A stretch of 35,898 nucleotides of DNA from Clostridia bacterium (GTDB lineage: Bacteria > Bacillota > Clostridia > Christensenellales > DTU072). Below are positions 21,300 through 30,673 of the stretch, one piece after another (within the stretch, counting starts at the first letter, position 1; each line of letters starts with the position of its first letter). Below the pieces are notes generated by a model. That model ran no database searches, was not told where the DNA came from, and saw nothing but the letters and a program-made list of their open reading frames with translations. Location of the stretch: the NCBI GenBank assembly GCA_017476265.1, contig JAFVAC010000047.1:1-35898 (forward strand), given 5' to 3'. Both the position numbers and the translations under genes were made by a program.

Positions 21300-22130
21300 A
21301 TGAGAGCGATATTTTACGTCTTTTCGGGGACGGGCAATACGAGGATGGCGGCAAAGGAGTTCGCCGATCGTTTGACAGACAGGGGAGCGGAGACCGTCGT
21401 AGAGGCTATGGAGCGGAACGCGACTTCGTCCGACGAGTTCGACGTGATAGCGATTTGCTATCCGATCCACGCCTTTTCCGCACCGGAGATCGTGCTGGAA
21501 TTCGTCAAAAAACTCCCGAAGATAAAAAAAGGCGGGAAGAAAGTGTTCTTTTTGAAGACGAGCGGAGAGCCCCTCGGGTACAACAAGTCCTCTTCCTCTC
21601 GCGCAAAGGCGATCCTTACGCGAAAGGGCTACGACGTGACGGGCGAGTACTGGTACGTGATGCCCTACAATATGCTCTATCGCCACTACGACAGCATGGC
21701 GACCAAGATGTGGTGCGCCGCCAAGCGCATGATCGCGCGCGACGTGACCGCCCTCCTCGCGGGCACGCGCGTCCATATAAGATACGGTACGCCGGTGAGT
21801 TTTTTGTTCCGTATCGTGGAGCAACCGTTTATGAAGCTCAACGGCAGGTTCTTCCGCGTCGATAAGGATAAGTGCGTCGGCTGCAATCTGTGCGTAAAAA
21901 ACTGCCCGAGGGACAACATCAAGGTTGTGGACGGCAAATACACCTTCGGGGGGAACTGTATCGGCTGCGTGCGGTGCTCTTTCTCCTGCCCCAAGGACGC
22001 GATCCGTATCGGGATCATCAACTTCTGGAAGGTCAACGGCAAGTATACTTTTGGCGAGGTCGAGCCGGAAGTCGCCGAGTGCAAGTATCTGAAAAAGGCG
22101 TACGAGAAGTACTTCGAGGACAATCGATAG
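21300..22130 (+). CDS. EFR1-type flavodoxin-ferredoxin fusion
   Basis: A 276-residue electron-transfer protein. The N-terminal flavodoxin-like domain (about 1-165) has the FMN phosphate loop FSGTGNTRMAA and YPIHAFSAPE. The C-terminal part (about 185-245) has two [4Fe-4S] ferredoxin motifs, CVGCNLCVKNCP and CIGCVRCSFSCP. EFR1-family proteins are common in Clostridia; the partner is not known. The ATG at 21300 follows GGAGGA at 21285-21290; the adjacent TTG at 21297 has the better spacing and could be the true start, adding one residue. Confidence 0.88.
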   Translation: MRAIFYVFSGTGNTRMAAKEFADRLTDRGAETVVEAMERNATSSDEFDVIAICYPIHAFSAPEIVLEFVKKLPKIKKGGKKVFFLKTSGEPLGYNKSSSSRAKAILTRKGYDVTGEYWYVMPYNMLYRHYDSMATKMWCAAKRMIARDVTALLAGTRVHIRYGTPVSFLFRIVEQPFMKLNGRFFRVDKDKCVGCNLCVKNCPRDNIKVVDGKYTFGGNCIGCVRCSFSCPKDAIRIGIINFWKVNGKYTFGEVEPEVAECKYLKKAYEKYFEDNR

Positions 22131-22180
22131 AAAAAAAATTTTCCCGGTCCGAAAAACGGCGTCGAAAGGGGGCTTTTTGC

Positions 22181-22204
22181 CAAAACGGCGCCGTTTTGCT
22201 TTTC
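22181..22204 (+). terminator. Terminator of the flavodoxin-ferredoxin gene
   Basis: The 18-bp perfect palindrome CAAAACGGCGCCGTTTTG (22181-22198), followed by CTTTTC, 50 bp past the stop. Confidence 0.6.
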
Positions 22205-22244
22205 GTCGAGGCGGACGAGGCGATCGAGAGAAAAATATTCGCTA

Positions 22245-22273
22245 TTGACAGGGGAAAAATTGTTTGGTATTAT
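22245..22273 (+). promoter_or_regulatory. Promoter of the 871-residue lipoprotein gene
   Basis: TTGACA (22245-22250) and TATTAT (22268-22273) with a 17-bp spacer. A 12-bp palindrome CGTCACGTGACG (22306-22317) lies in the leader. Confidence 0.75.
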
Positions 22274-22341
22274 TATGTTGATTCGGTGGCGCGGTGTGCT
22301 TTACGCGTCACGTGACGACAATGATTTTTATTGGAGGTAAT

Positions 22342-24957
22342 ATGAAGAAAAGCAAATTGATAACGAAGATCATGTTGGCTCTCGTTATGGTCTGTCTTGT
22401 CTTCGCCCTCGTCGCCTGCGGTGAAACCACCGGCAGCAAAGGCGGCAAAGGCGGCAAAGGCGGCAAAAACGATAAGCCCACTGAGCTTACGTTGACCGAT
22501 CATCTGACCAACATCCTGAACAGTGCCAACGGGTTGGTGACCGAAGTCAAGAAGATCCCCACCGCCAAGGCGGCGTATCTGAGCTTGGGTCTCGGCGTCA
22601 ACTACAAGAGCGGCGACAGCGAAGGGCAGTACAGCCTGGGCGTGAAAGGCAACGTCAAGGAGACCAATCCCTCTTTGGACATCACCTTTAAGGCGCCTAA
22701 GTCGGAGACCAACGCCCAGGGCGTAAAGACCACCACCCAAAACTTCGAGTGGTTCCGTCTTGCTCTCAAGGACTACAACGTCTATCTCGAACAGCCCTTG
22801 ACCGCCGTCAACACAGACGTCGACGTGGACGCCGTCCGTATGGACTTGAGCGCTCTGAGCCCCGCCGCCGGAGATCTGATGTTCGTCGCGGTAGATGCCA
22901 TCGGCAATTTCATCAAGAACACGCAGGCTCTGCAAACGCTTGATCTGAGCACTATGTTGACCAGCGAGGACGGAAGCGTCGAGAAAGTCATCGACACGTT
23001 CTCGGGTGTTCTCGGCGTAACCGTAAAGGGCAACACCTGGACCATCGAAGCCGACGTCGAAGTCTGGAACCTGATCAAGAACTTCAGTTCCTCCGTTCCC
23101 GTGGTCGGCAATATGATCCCCGGATTGTTGGACAACCTGTTCAAGGCCGGCTATCCCACGCTGCGGATCACCGCGACCAAGACCGGCGACGTCATCAGCA
23201 ACATCACCCTCGGGTACTACTTTGCGAACGGAGACTTCGGTGAGATCGCCATCGACGTATCTCTCAGCACCACGACCGAGGTCGCCATCTCCACCCCCGA
23301 CTATAGCCAACAAGCCCTGCACGCCAACGTGACCGCTACCGCGGCTCAAAAGAACCTGCAAGCGGCTATCGACGCTTATCTCAATCCCAATCTGACCAAA
23401 GCCAGCGGCAACTACGTCGGTTATGCTATGTTGACCGCGTCTGACGCCGACGGCAAAAACGCCAAGGTCTCCCACGGCATCGTCAAAGACGGTCTTGCCG
23501 AATTCGACCTCAAAGAAGTCTTTGAAAAACTCGGCGCTTCCTACGAAGGCGCGACCGCGTTCAAAGCCAACATTCAGGACGTCGAAGAGACTAAGGACGA
23601 AAAAGGCAATCTCCTCAGCATCGGCAAGATGACCTTCCCGACCATCGTGAAGTTCATCAATGACAAGGCTGCCGCGTTCAAGAACGATTATCTCAATCCG
23701 AAACCCGTGGTCGAACCCGTGGAAGAATCCAAAGAGGAAAAAGGCGAAGGCGAAGCGGTTGAACCCGACAAGGGACTCCTCGTCAAGGTCTATGAGTGGT
23801 TGGGCGGAAGTCTGTCCGAACTGACTGTCGCGACCGCTTCCGACGGGACCAAGTCTTACAAGGATCCCTCCGAGCAGTTGATGATGAAGGCTCTCAAAGC
23901 GAAGATCCAGGACTACGTCACCTTCACGATCGACGATACCGTGTACTCCGGAAAGAACGCCAAGAGCAACTATGCCGAAACTCTCAAGAACATCGCCAAA
24001 CTCGTTGGCGACAACGATGAATGGATCCTCGGATTCGATCTGATCGACTCCATGAAGGTGGATGGAATCACCTCCGTGAGCGACTTCGGCAAGTTCGACA
24101 AGTGGCTCGCCGGTACCGACTTCTCGAGCGTCAAGGCGTGGGCCGACAGCCTCGACATCCCCGAGAGAGGGGAAGACGGCTATGGCAAGTACGGCCTCTT
24201 TGACTGGAACACCACGACCTACCGCGGCGGTGTGGTCGTCTACAATCCGGGCGAAAACAATGACTTGCTCGACCTGTTCAACACCTTTGTGAAGGTCCCG
24301 CATGTGTACACCCCCGTCGTGGACGAACAAGGTCAACCCGTCTATGATAAAAACGGCAAACAGAAAGAGACCCCGAGTGACTTCAAAGCGATCACCGTCG
24401 AGGATATCGCCGGCTGGCTCAACGACAACATCTGCAAGGGTGCCAAGTACTTCGGCGTGAGCACCGAAAACAAGACCAACACCCAAGTCACCAAGGAGAT
24501 CGTCGAAAGAGCTATCGGCTATAAGATGGCAGGTACCGGAGACGATATCATCAGCGAACTGTTGATGAACGGTCTGTATCTGCAACTCGGCTCCGAAGAG
24601 GGCAGAGGCATCTACGGATTCATCGCCGTGTATGACACGACCCCCGTGGAAGACGAGAACGGAACCGTCGTCGTCGAGATGGGCGGCACCGAGTATGCCA
24701 AGGTGGAAGCCGAAATCGAGTTTGTCTCCAACTCCGTTGAAACAAACGCCAAGGCTGTCGAGAGCAAGTTCGACGAAGCCGTCAGCTTGAACGCGGAAGT
24801 AGCCGTGGACGGAACGGTCACCACCACCCCGGTCCTTGACGAAGAGGGCAACGAGACCGGATTTATCGAAGTCTCCTATCCCAATGCGGAACAGGCTTTC
24901 GATATGCTGCTTGCTTTGTGGGACGCCTACGTTAAATACGGCACCGCCACCAAATAA
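22342..24957 (+). CDS. Large lipoprotein of unknown function
   Basis: An 871-residue lipoprotein I do not recognise. The ATG at 22342 follows TTGGAGG. A Lys-rich start and hydrophobic helix end in the lipobox LVAC (Cys about 26). Next is a flexible GSKGGKGGKGGK linker, which would hold the protein off the membrane. The long mature part is acidic and mixed alpha/beta, with no obvious repeats, transmembrane segments or catalytic motif. A Glu/Pro/Val-rich stretch near residue 455-475 (PVVEPVEESKEEKGEGE) divides it into two halves. It has its own promoter and terminator. Codon use matches the highly expressed genes here, so it may be abundant. A surface substrate-binding role is a guess. Confidence 0.8.
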   Translation: MKKSKLITKIMLALVMVCLVFALVACGETTGSKGGKGGKGGKNDKPTELTLTDHLTNILNSANGLVTEVKKIPTAKAAYLSLGLGVNYKSGDSEGQYSLGVKGNVKETNPSLDITFKAPKSETNAQGVKTTTQNFEWFRLALKDYNVYLEQPLTAVNTDVDVDAVRMDLSALSPAAGDLMFVAVDAIGNFIKNTQALQTLDLSTMLTSEDGSVEKVIDTFSGVLGVTVKGNTWTIEADVEVWNLIKNFSSSVPVVGNMIPGLLDNLFKAGYPTLRITATKTGDVISNITLGYYFANGDFGEIAIDVSLSTTTEVAISTPDYSQQALHANVTATAAQKNLQAAIDAYLNPNLTKASGNYVGYAMLTASDADGKNAKVSHGIVKDGLAEFDLKEVFEKLGASYEGATAFKANIQDVEETKDEKGNLLSIGKMTFPTIVKFINDKAAAFKNDYLNPKPVVEPVEESKEEKGEGEAVEPDKGLLVKVYEWLGGSLSELTVATASDGTKSYKDPSEQLMMKALKAKIQDYVTFTIDDTVYSGKNAKSNYAETLKNIAKLVGDNDEWILGFDLIDSMKVDGITSVSDFGKFDKWLAGTDFSSVKAWADSLDIPERGEDGYGKYGLFDWNTTTYRGGVVVYNPGENNDLLDLFNTFVKVPHVYTPVVDEQGQPVYDKNGKQKETPSDFKAITVEDIAGWLNDNICKGAKYFGVSTENKTNTQVTKEIVERAIGYKMAGTGDDIISELLMNGLYLQLGSEEGRGIYGFIAVYDTTPVEDENGTVVVEMGGTEYAKVEAEIEFVSNSVETNAKAVESKFDEAVSLNAEVAVDGTVTTTPVLDEEGNETGFIEVSYPNAEQAFDMLLALWDAYVKYGTATK

Positions 24958-24980
24958 GCAACGGAAAACAAGTAAAAAAA

Positions 24981-25011
24981 ACGAGGTACCGAGTACGGTG
25001 CCTCGTTTTTC
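24981..25011 (+). terminator. Terminator of the large lipoprotein gene
   Basis: ACGAGGTACCG (24981-24991) and CGGTGCCTCGT (24996-25006) around AGTA, then T5. Confidence 0.92.
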
Positions 25012-25040
25012 TATTAAAAAAATATCCGTATCGGACGGAG

Positions 25041-25240
25041 AAAATTGAGAGAGGGCTATCGCTCCAAACCCTCTCTCAAACTCTCTCCCCTTCCTCATAA
25101 TTTTCCCCCTTTGTCTGTAACATACTTTAGACAAAGCAATAAATTATTCTTTACGTTCCTTTCTTAGCGTAAAGAAAGGAACCGAAAGAAAGGCAGGGGC
25201 GCTATCGTCATGTTGCAATTTGCCCTAAGGGCAAACTGAC
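25041..25240 (-). repeat. Modular intergenic hairpin repeat, copy 3
   Basis: Read on the minus strand: GTTACAGACAAAGGGGGAAA with ATG at 25098, then hairpin TTGAGAGAGGG/CCCTCTCTCAA (arms 25045-25055 and 25069-25079) with loop containing TTTGGAGCGAT. The perfect hairpin GTTCCTTTCTT/AAGAAAGGAAC is at 25155-25165 and 25172-25182, and TTTGCCC/GGGCAAA near 25215-25232. The modules are present but in rearranged order compared with copies 1 and 2. Confidence 0.75.
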
Positions 25241-25329
25241 GAGGGACGAATAAACCAAAATCTCGTATCGGCATATACGCATAGACAAAACTGAACAATG
25301 AATTGGAAACTACGAGTGGCGAAGTCGAA

Positions 25330-25383
25330 ACATCCCCGGGGATCCTTCCACGCGCTCGTTACACTTGCTTGGTCAGGATGACG
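25330..25383 (-). repeat. Dispersed repeat, module A copy 2
   Basis: Inverted near-identical copy of 9481-9533, lying between two copies of the modular hairpin repeat. Confidence 0.8.
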
Positions 25384-25399
25384 GTCGAAATAGCACCCC

Positions 25400-25560
25400 G
25401 GCATGTTTTAGGGCTCTGCCCTAAATACCCGATTAAAGGATAGTACTGCTTTCAGCAGAGTAAAGCGAAGGGGGAATCGCTCCAATCCCCCTTCCACCCC
25501 TTTCCTCATAATTTTCCCCCTTGTGGGTGTAACGGACTTTGGGAAAAATATTATTTTATC
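25400..25560 (-). repeat. Modular intergenic hairpin repeat, copy 4
   Basis: Read on the minus strand: AAAGTCCGTTACA, GGGGGAAAATTATGAGGAAA, hairpin GAAGGGGG/CCCCCTTC (arms 25467-25474 and 25487-25494) with loop containing ATTGGAGCGATT, then AATCGGGTATTTAGGGCAGA. The open frame 25509 to 25408 encodes the same 33-residue peptide as copy 1 with two differences. Confidence 0.8.
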
Positions 25561-25707
25561 TTTCCGCGCGGCGTACGCCGTCATGGTGCAATTTGCCCTA
25601 TGGGCAAACTGCAGATTTGCCGTTGGCAAATTTGCAGTTTGCTTACGCAAAATTGCGCGCCGACAGGCATATCCCGCCGTCTTCAGACTGCATAGTCATT
25701 TGGGGTA

Positions 25708-25736
25708 TTGCAAAAAGTCGCTTTTCGGTGTATACT
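25708..25736 (+). promoter_or_regulatory. Promoter of the GH13-ABC-sdaA operon
   Basis: TTGCAA (25708-25713) and TATACT (25731-25736) with a 17-bp spacer. Confidence 0.6.
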
Positions 25737-25787
25737 TGTAGCGAAAATAAATTTCGTTCGGGAATGGCGGACGGGAAGGAGAACAAT

Positions 25788-27458
25788 ATGACGAAGACAC
25801 GTTGGTACAAGGACGCGATCGTGTATCAGATCTATCCGCGCAGTTTTTGCGACAGCAATGGCGACGGGATCGGCGATATCCGCGGTATCATCAGCAAACT
25901 GGATTACTTAAAAGACCTCGGGATCACTTGCGTATGGCTCAGTCCGTGCTACAAGTCCCCCAACGACGACAATGGATACGATATCAGCGATTACCGCGAT
26001 ATTATGGACGAGTTCGGGACGTTGGAGGACTGGCAAGAGATGATCGACGGGATGCACGCTCGCGGGATCAAGTTGGTGATGGACTTGGTCGTCAATCACA
26101 CTTCGGACGAGCACGAGTGGTTCAAGCAGTCCCGCTCCTCCAAGGACAATCCCTACCGCGACTACTACATCTGGCGTCCGGGCAAGGGCAAGAACGGCAA
26201 AAAGCCCCCCAACAACTGGACCTCCCGCTTTACCGGCTCCGCCTGGGAGTACGACGAGACGACAGGGGAGTATTATCTGCACCTGTTTTCCAAAAAGCAA
26301 CCGGATCTCAACTGGGACAATCCCAAAGTTCGTCAAGAGGTTGCCGACATCTGCAACTACTGGCTTGAGAAGGGCGTGGACGGCTTCCGTTGCGACGTCA
26401 TCACCTATATCAGCAAGGAGGAGGGTCTGCCCGACGGCAAGTTCAATCCCGCCATCATCGGGGACGAACACTTTGTCGTAGGTCCGCACTTCCACGAGTA
26501 CATTCACGAACTCAACGAGCGCGCTTGGTCCAAGTACGACACGATGATCGTCGGAGAGGCGCAGGGGATCACGGTCCACAACGCGCACGATATCGTGGAC
26601 GAAAGTCGCGGGGAGATGGACTGCATCTTCACGTTCGAGCACCAGACGATGGTGGACAGCTTTTTGACCACCGTCCCGAAGAAGTTCTCTTTGCGCAAGT
26701 GGAAGGAGGTTTTCTCGAACTGGCAAGCGTTGCCCGATACTTGCTGGAACTCTTTGTATATCGAAAATCACGATTATTCCCGCGCTCTGCCTCGCTACGG
26801 CAAGTTGGAGTACAGAAAGCAGGTCGCAAAAATGCTGGCGATCAGTATAGAGTTTTTGAAAGGCACGCCGTACATCTACCAAGGGCAGGAGATCGGCATG
26901 ACCAACTTCGACGACCTCAAGCGCGAGGACTACCGCGACATCGTGTCCATCAAGATCTACGACGCGGTGAAAAAGTACGCCTGCGTCTTTCTGCCTTTGG
27001 TCAAGTGGGTGCTCAACAAGAAAGCGCGCGACCACGCGCGTGCGCCGATGCAGTGGTCCGCGGAAAAGAACGCCGGATTCACCACGGGTGAAAGCTGGAT
27101 GCCTCTCAATCCGAACTATACCGAGATCAACGTCGCGGAAGCGGAGAAAGACCCCGATAGCATCTTGCATTTCTACAGAAAACTCAATCATTTCCGTCTG
27201 GGCAACGAGATCATCAAAAACGGCACCTATAAGCAGTACGACGAGAAGAACAAGAAGCTCTGGATCTACGAGCGGGAGTACAACGGCAAGAAGTACGCCG
27301 TCGTCGCCAGCTATACCGACAAGGAAGTCAAATTCGTCCCGCCCATCGAGTGGCAGAACAAGCCGTCCAAACTCGTCATCGGGAACTATGACGGACAGCC
27401 CGAGACCCTCGACGCTCGCACGCTGAAGCCGTATGAGGCGTTCGTTTACGAACTGTAG
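25788..27458 (+). CDS. GH13 alpha-glucosidase (oligo-1,6-glucosidase type)
   Basis: A 556-residue cytoplasmic enzyme that frees glucose from alpha-linked oligosaccharides. It opens TRWYKDAIVYQIYPRSFCDS and has all GH13 regions: DLVVNHTSDEH (about 99-109); GFRCDVI with nucleophile Asp203; IVGEAQG with acid/base Glu257; and IENHDYSR with transition-state stabiliser Asp329. These positions closely match the oligo-1,6-glucosidase of Bacillus cereus (199, 255, 329). No signal peptide. AAGGAG lies seven bases before the ATG at 25788. Substrates likely enter through another transporter. It heads an operon with an ABC exporter-like pair and serine dehydratase. Confidence 0.93.
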   Translation: MTKTRWYKDAIVYQIYPRSFCDSNGDGIGDIRGIISKLDYLKDLGITCVWLSPCYKSPNDDNGYDISDYRDIMDEFGTLEDWQEMIDGMHARGIKLVMDLVVNHTSDEHEWFKQSRSSKDNPYRDYYIWRPGKGKNGKKPPNNWTSRFTGSAWEYDETTGEYYLHLFSKKQPDLNWDNPKVRQEVADICNYWLEKGVDGFRCDVITYISKEEGLPDGKFNPAIIGDEHFVVGPHFHEYIHELNERAWSKYDTMIVGEAQGITVHNAHDIVDESRGEMDCIFTFEHQTMVDSFLTTVPKKFSLRKWKEVFSNWQALPDTCWNSLYIENHDYSRALPRYGKLEYRKQVAKMLAISIEFLKGTPYIYQGQEIGMTNFDDLKREDYRDIVSIKIYDAVKKYACVFLPLVKWVLNKKARDHARAPMQWSAEKNAGFTTGESWMPLNPNYTEINVAEAEKDPDSILHFYRKLNHFRLGNEIIKNGTYKQYDEKNKKLWIYEREYNGKKYAVVASYTDKEVKFVPPIEWQNKPSKLVIGNYDGQPETLDARTLKPYEAFVYEL

Positions 27459-27466
27459 GTTAGAAA

Positions 27467-28435
27467 ATGGCGATACTGGAAGTCAAGAACGTAACGAAAG
27501 TATACAACAAGCGTGGGGGGCGGTCGTTGACCGCCCTCAACGACGTCTCCTTTTCGGTAGACGAGGGGGAAGTTGTCGGATTCATCGGACCCAACGGCGC
27601 GGGAAAGTCCACCTGTATCAAGTGCATCACGGGACTCGCCACGCAGACGTCGGGCAGCGTCACCGTGTGCGGATTCGACACGGTAAAGGAGCACGTGGAC
27701 GCCATCGCCAACGTGGGCGCGATCATCGAAAACCCGGACACCTATCTCAATCGTACCGCTTTGGACAATCTGCGTTATTACGCGTCCATCTCCCGAATAG
27801 AGGTCCCGTCGGGGACAGAGCGGAAGGCATATATCAACGATCTGATCGACGACCTTCTGCGCCAAGTGGGGCTCTATGACAGGCGCAACGACAAGGTCTC
27901 CAAGTACTCTTTGGGAATGAAACAGCGACTGGGGATTGCGCAGGCGATGATCGCCAAACCGAAACTGCTCATTTTAGACGAGCCGACCAACGGGCTCGAT
28001 CCGATGGGGATCCGCGAGATGCGCGACGTGGTGCGTACCCTCGCGCACGAACAGGGCGTAGCCGTCCTCATCTCCAGTCACGGACTCGCCGAGTTGCAAC
28101 AGACCTGCGACCGCTTCCTTTTGATCCGCTCCGGAAGGTTGATCGCCGACTTTTCCGCCGACGAGGTGGGCGAGGGCGAAGGGACCGACCTCGTCTTCAC
28201 AGTGGACGACGTACAAAAAGCCGTCGCCGTCGTCGAGCAAAACTTCGAAGCCAAGGCGAAACCGATCGGAGAAAACCGCGTGGAAGTCACCAGCGAAGGG
28301 AATTCTCCCGCCGCCGAGATCAATGAAAAACTGGTCCAAGCCGGGGTCAGGGTGAGCGGACTGTATGAAAAACGGAAGTCATTGGAGGACGTCTTCGTCT
28401 CGCTGACGGAAAAGGGGGCAAACGATGTTCGGTAG
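27467..28435 (+). CDS. ABC transporter ATP-binding protein
   Basis: A 322-residue ATPase subunit. Walker A is GPNGAGKST (about 42-50), the signature is KYSLGMKQRLGIAQ (about 145-158), and Walker B is LLILDEPTNGLDP (about 166-178), followed by the switch His in ISSHGLAEL. The C-terminal ~90 residues form the extra domain common in DrrA/BcrA-type exporters and end SLEDVFVSLTEKG. It follows the glucosidase by eight bases and overlaps the permease by eleven. It probably drives export or membrane-stress resistance; the substrate is unknown. Confidence 0.92.
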   Translation: MAILEVKNVTKVYNKRGGRSLTALNDVSFSVDEGEVVGFIGPNGAGKSTCIKCITGLATQTSGSVTVCGFDTVKEHVDAIANVGAIIENPDTYLNRTALDNLRYYASISRIEVPSGTERKAYINDLIDDLLRQVGLYDRRNDKVSKYSLGMKQRLGIAQAMIAKPKLLILDEPTNGLDPMGIREMRDVVRTLAHEQGVAVLISSHGLAELQQTCDRFLLIRSGRLIADFSADEVGEGEGTDLVFTVDDVQKAVAVVEQNFEAKAKPIGENRVEVTSEGNSPAAEINEKLVQAGVRVSGLYEKRKSLEDVFVSLTEKGANDVR

Positions 28436-29270
28436 AGTACTTTTGGGAGAGATCAGAAAACTCATTCGGAAGCGTGGACTGATCGTCCTCGGCGTCATCT
28501 TCGGGCTGGCGATCTTGATCTATGCATTGATCTTCAACGAGATCGTCACCGACGAGAGCGGTTTGACCGTCTGTGCGGAGGACTTCACCTCGTTGTTTTA
28601 CAGTCTGGTTGTGAGCGTATTGACCATCTACGGCATCGTGCTTGCGGCGGGGCTGTACGCCGAAGAGTACAAGCGGGGCACGATCAAGTTCGTGATGCTG
28701 CGCCCGGTCTCCCGGACGACGCTGACCACGGCAAAACTGCTCGCCGCCCTACTGTACGTCACCGCGCTTGCGCTGGGCGTGACGCTGATCGTATTTTTGT
28801 ACGGACTGGCGCGGTACGGCTCGTCGGGCAGCACGGCGGTCGATCTGGTCTTTAACGGCGACACGCCGTATTCGACCACTCTTTCGATCAAGACCTTCGG
28901 GGCGATCGGGCTGAAACTTTTGTCGGTGTACGCCTTTATGATCGTGGCTTTTGCCATAGGGACTTTGGCAAAGAACAAGACCTTGTCCGTCGTTTTGACA
29001 ATCATTTTGCAGGCGGGCATCTTTTCCACTCCCTTTATGTTGGTGGACAGTCTTGCCGGGACGGAGATACAAAAGGTCCTCTTCAGCACCAACGCCGATC
29101 TGTCGGGCTATATCGGGATGAGCGCGTCCGTCCTTGACGACGCGGGAGGGATCTTTTCCGCCATTCCCAAAGGGGGCAATATCTATCTTGCCGTCGGCTT
29201 GATGGCGGGATATCTTACGGCGGCTCTTCTTGCGACGTACCTCGTCGTCAACAAGCGCGACGTCGTGTGA
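28425..29270 (+). CDS. ABC-2 type transporter permease
   Basis: A 281-residue membrane protein with about six transmembrane segments, starting with one after the basic stretch EIRKLIRKRG. It contains GLYAEEYKRGTIKFVMLRPVSR, the ABC-2 coupling region common in bacitracin- and lantibiotic-type exporters. Its start lies inside the end of the ATPase gene, so the two form one transporter. Confidence 0.87.
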   Translation: MFGRVLLGEIRKLIRKRGLIVLGVIFGLAILIYALIFNEIVTDESGLTVCAEDFTSLFYSLVVSVLTIYGIVLAAGLYAEEYKRGTIKFVMLRPVSRTTLTTAKLLAALLYVTALALGVTLIVFLYGLARYGSSGSTAVDLVFNGDTPYSTTLSIKTFGAIGLKLLSVYAFMIVAFAIGTLAKNKTLSVVLTIILQAGIFSTPFMLVDSLAGTEIQKVLFSTNADLSGYIGMSASVLDDAGGIFSAIPKGGNIYLAVGLMAGYLTAALLATYLVVNKRDVV

Positions 29271-29286
29271 TTTTTCGGAGGGGATT

Positions 29287-30489
29287 ATGAGCGGAATGGG
29301 TTCTGTCAGAGACATCTATCGTCAGGGTCGCGGACCGTCCAGTTCGCACACCATCGGACCGGAGCGCGCGTGCAAATTTTTCGTCGAAAAGTACCCGCAA
29401 GCGGAGCGGTTCGTCGTCACGTTGTACGGGTCGCTTGCCAAGACGGGCGAGGGGCACGGGACCGACGTCGTGGTCAAAAAGACTTTGGCAAAACCGACCG
29501 AAGTCCTCTTCGACGTCACCACGACCGACTTGCCGCACCCCAACACGATGGACCTTTGCGCCTACGCGGGGGAAAAAGAACTGGGGCGAAGTCGCGCAAT
29601 CAGCGTAGGGGGCGGAGCCGTCCTCTTCGACGGAAAGTCTCTGGACGAGGCGCAGGAAGTGTATAAAGAGACGACCTTTTCCGCCGTCGCGGAGATATGC
29701 GCGGCGAAAGGGATCCGCTTGTGGCAATACGTGGAGGAAAAGGAAGGACCCGGATTCCGCGCGTATATGGAAGAGGTGTGGGACCGTATGCAGGACGCCA
29801 TCGAGAGGGGCATTGCCGACAAAGGGATCCTGCCAGGAGGACTGCGCGTCGCCAAAAAGGCGAAAAAACTCTACACGTCCATCGATCAATACGAGACGTC
29901 GGAGACGAGGGACAATCGTCTCGTCTGCGCGTATGCCTTTGCTGTCAGCGAGCAGAACGCCTGCGGGGAGCCCATCGTGACGGCGCCCACCTGCGGGTCC
30001 TGCGGCGTGGTCCCGGCAGTCTTGTATCATCACCAAAAGAAGTACGGCTTTCACGACAGGAGCGTCGTCAGCGCCCTTATGACGGCGGGGCTTGTCGGCA
30101 ACCTCGTCAAGACCAACGCTTCCATCTCCGGCGCCGAATGCGGGTGCCAAGCGGAGGTGGGCACTGCGTGCGCTATGGCGGGAGCCGCCCTTGCCGAACT
30201 CTTCAAGTTCGACATAGACAAGATCGAATATTCCGCCGAGATCTGCATCGAACACCACCTGGGACTCACCTGCGACCCCATTTGCGGACTGGTCCAGATC
30301 CCGTGCATTGAAAGAAACGCCGTCGCCGCGATGCGCGCCATCAACGCCGTCAACATCGCCGACTTCTTGTCCGAAGACCGCAAGATATCTTTAGACGAGG
30401 TCATCAAGGTGATGGACGAGACGGGCAAGGACATCTCCGGCAGATACCGCGAGACCTCGGAGGGAGGACTGGCAAGATTGCACATATAG
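29287..30489 (+). CDS. sdaA: L-serine dehydratase (iron-sulfur type, single chain)
   Basis: A 400-residue enzyme turning L-serine into pyruvate and ammonia with a [4Fe-4S] cluster. The N-terminal beta-type part (about 1-130) has DIYRQGRGPSSSHTIGPERA. The alpha-type catalytic part has APTCGSCGVVP, SGAECGCQAEVGTACAMAGA and LTCDPICGLVQIPC, which include the cluster Cys residues. It is shorter than E. coli SdaA (454). The ATG at 29287 follows GGAGGGG. It lies 16 bp after the permease; why these genes are together is unclear. Confidence 0.93.
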   Translation: MSGMGSVRDIYRQGRGPSSSHTIGPERACKFFVEKYPQAERFVVTLYGSLAKTGEGHGTDVVVKKTLAKPTEVLFDVTTTDLPHPNTMDLCAYAGEKELGRSRAISVGGGAVLFDGKSLDEAQEVYKETTFSAVAEICAAKGIRLWQYVEEKEGPGFRAYMEEVWDRMQDAIERGIADKGILPGGLRVAKKAKKLYTSIDQYETSETRDNRLVCAYAFAVSEQNACGEPIVTAPTCGSCGVVPAVLYHHQKKYGFHDRSVVSALMTAGLVGNLVKTNASISGAECGCQAEVGTACAMAGAALAELFKFDIDKIEYSAEICIEHHLGLTCDPICGLVQIPCIERNAVAAMRAINAVNIADFLSEDRKISLDEVIKVMDETGKDISGRYRETSEGGLARLHI

Positions 30490-30534
30490 TGCGATTTTGC
30501 TATGATATGCTCCCTTACGGAAGCGTGAGATGCC

Positions 30535-30625
30535 TTGCGGCGCATATCACGTTTGCCGCGACGGCAAACATATCACTCGTCCGGCAGGGCGTAGCTCATT
30601 TGCCCAACAGGGCGTATATCACCGT
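30535..30625 (+). repeat. Short hairpin repeats after sdaA
   Basis: TTTGCC/GGCAAA (around 30551-30567), flanked by CATATCAC on both sides, and TTGCCC/GGGC near 30600-30613 followed by GTATATCACC. These are the TTTGCC-type modules seen at 18.4 and 25.6 kb, mixed with a CATATCAC spacer repeat. Confidence 0.55.
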
Positions 30626-30638
30626 TTATTAATTTTCC

Positions 30639-30667
30639 TTGAAAAACCCGGTTTTAAGTGCTATACT
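30639..30667 (+). promoter_or_regulatory. Promoter of the second LRR lipoprotein (near-leaderless)
   Basis: TTGAAA (30639-30644) and TATACT (30662-30667) with a 17-bp spacer. The -10 ends six bases before the ATG at 30674, so the message would have no leader or only a few bases. Confidence 0.65.
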
Positions 30668-30673
30668 AAAGGT

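Larger units (their letters stand above)
24958..25787. other. 830-bp intergenic block filled by repeats
   Basis: After the terminator come, on the minus strand, two copies of the modular hairpin repeat (25041-25240 and 25400-25560) and module A (25330-25383). A TTTGCCC/GGGCAAA module follows (25580-25640), then the GH13 promoter. No protein gene is supported. Confidence 0.7.

Noticed and set aside
22273..25134. A 953-codon open frame on the minus strand opposite the large lipoprotein gene
   Set aside because: It is the mirror of a gene with strong codon bias. The plus-strand frame has a promoter, ribosome site, signal peptide and terminator, and the minus frame begins inside an intergenic repeat.
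25041..25640. CRISPR array
   Set aside because: The repeats are long, inverted, irregularly spaced and modular, without equal spacers; no cas gene is present.
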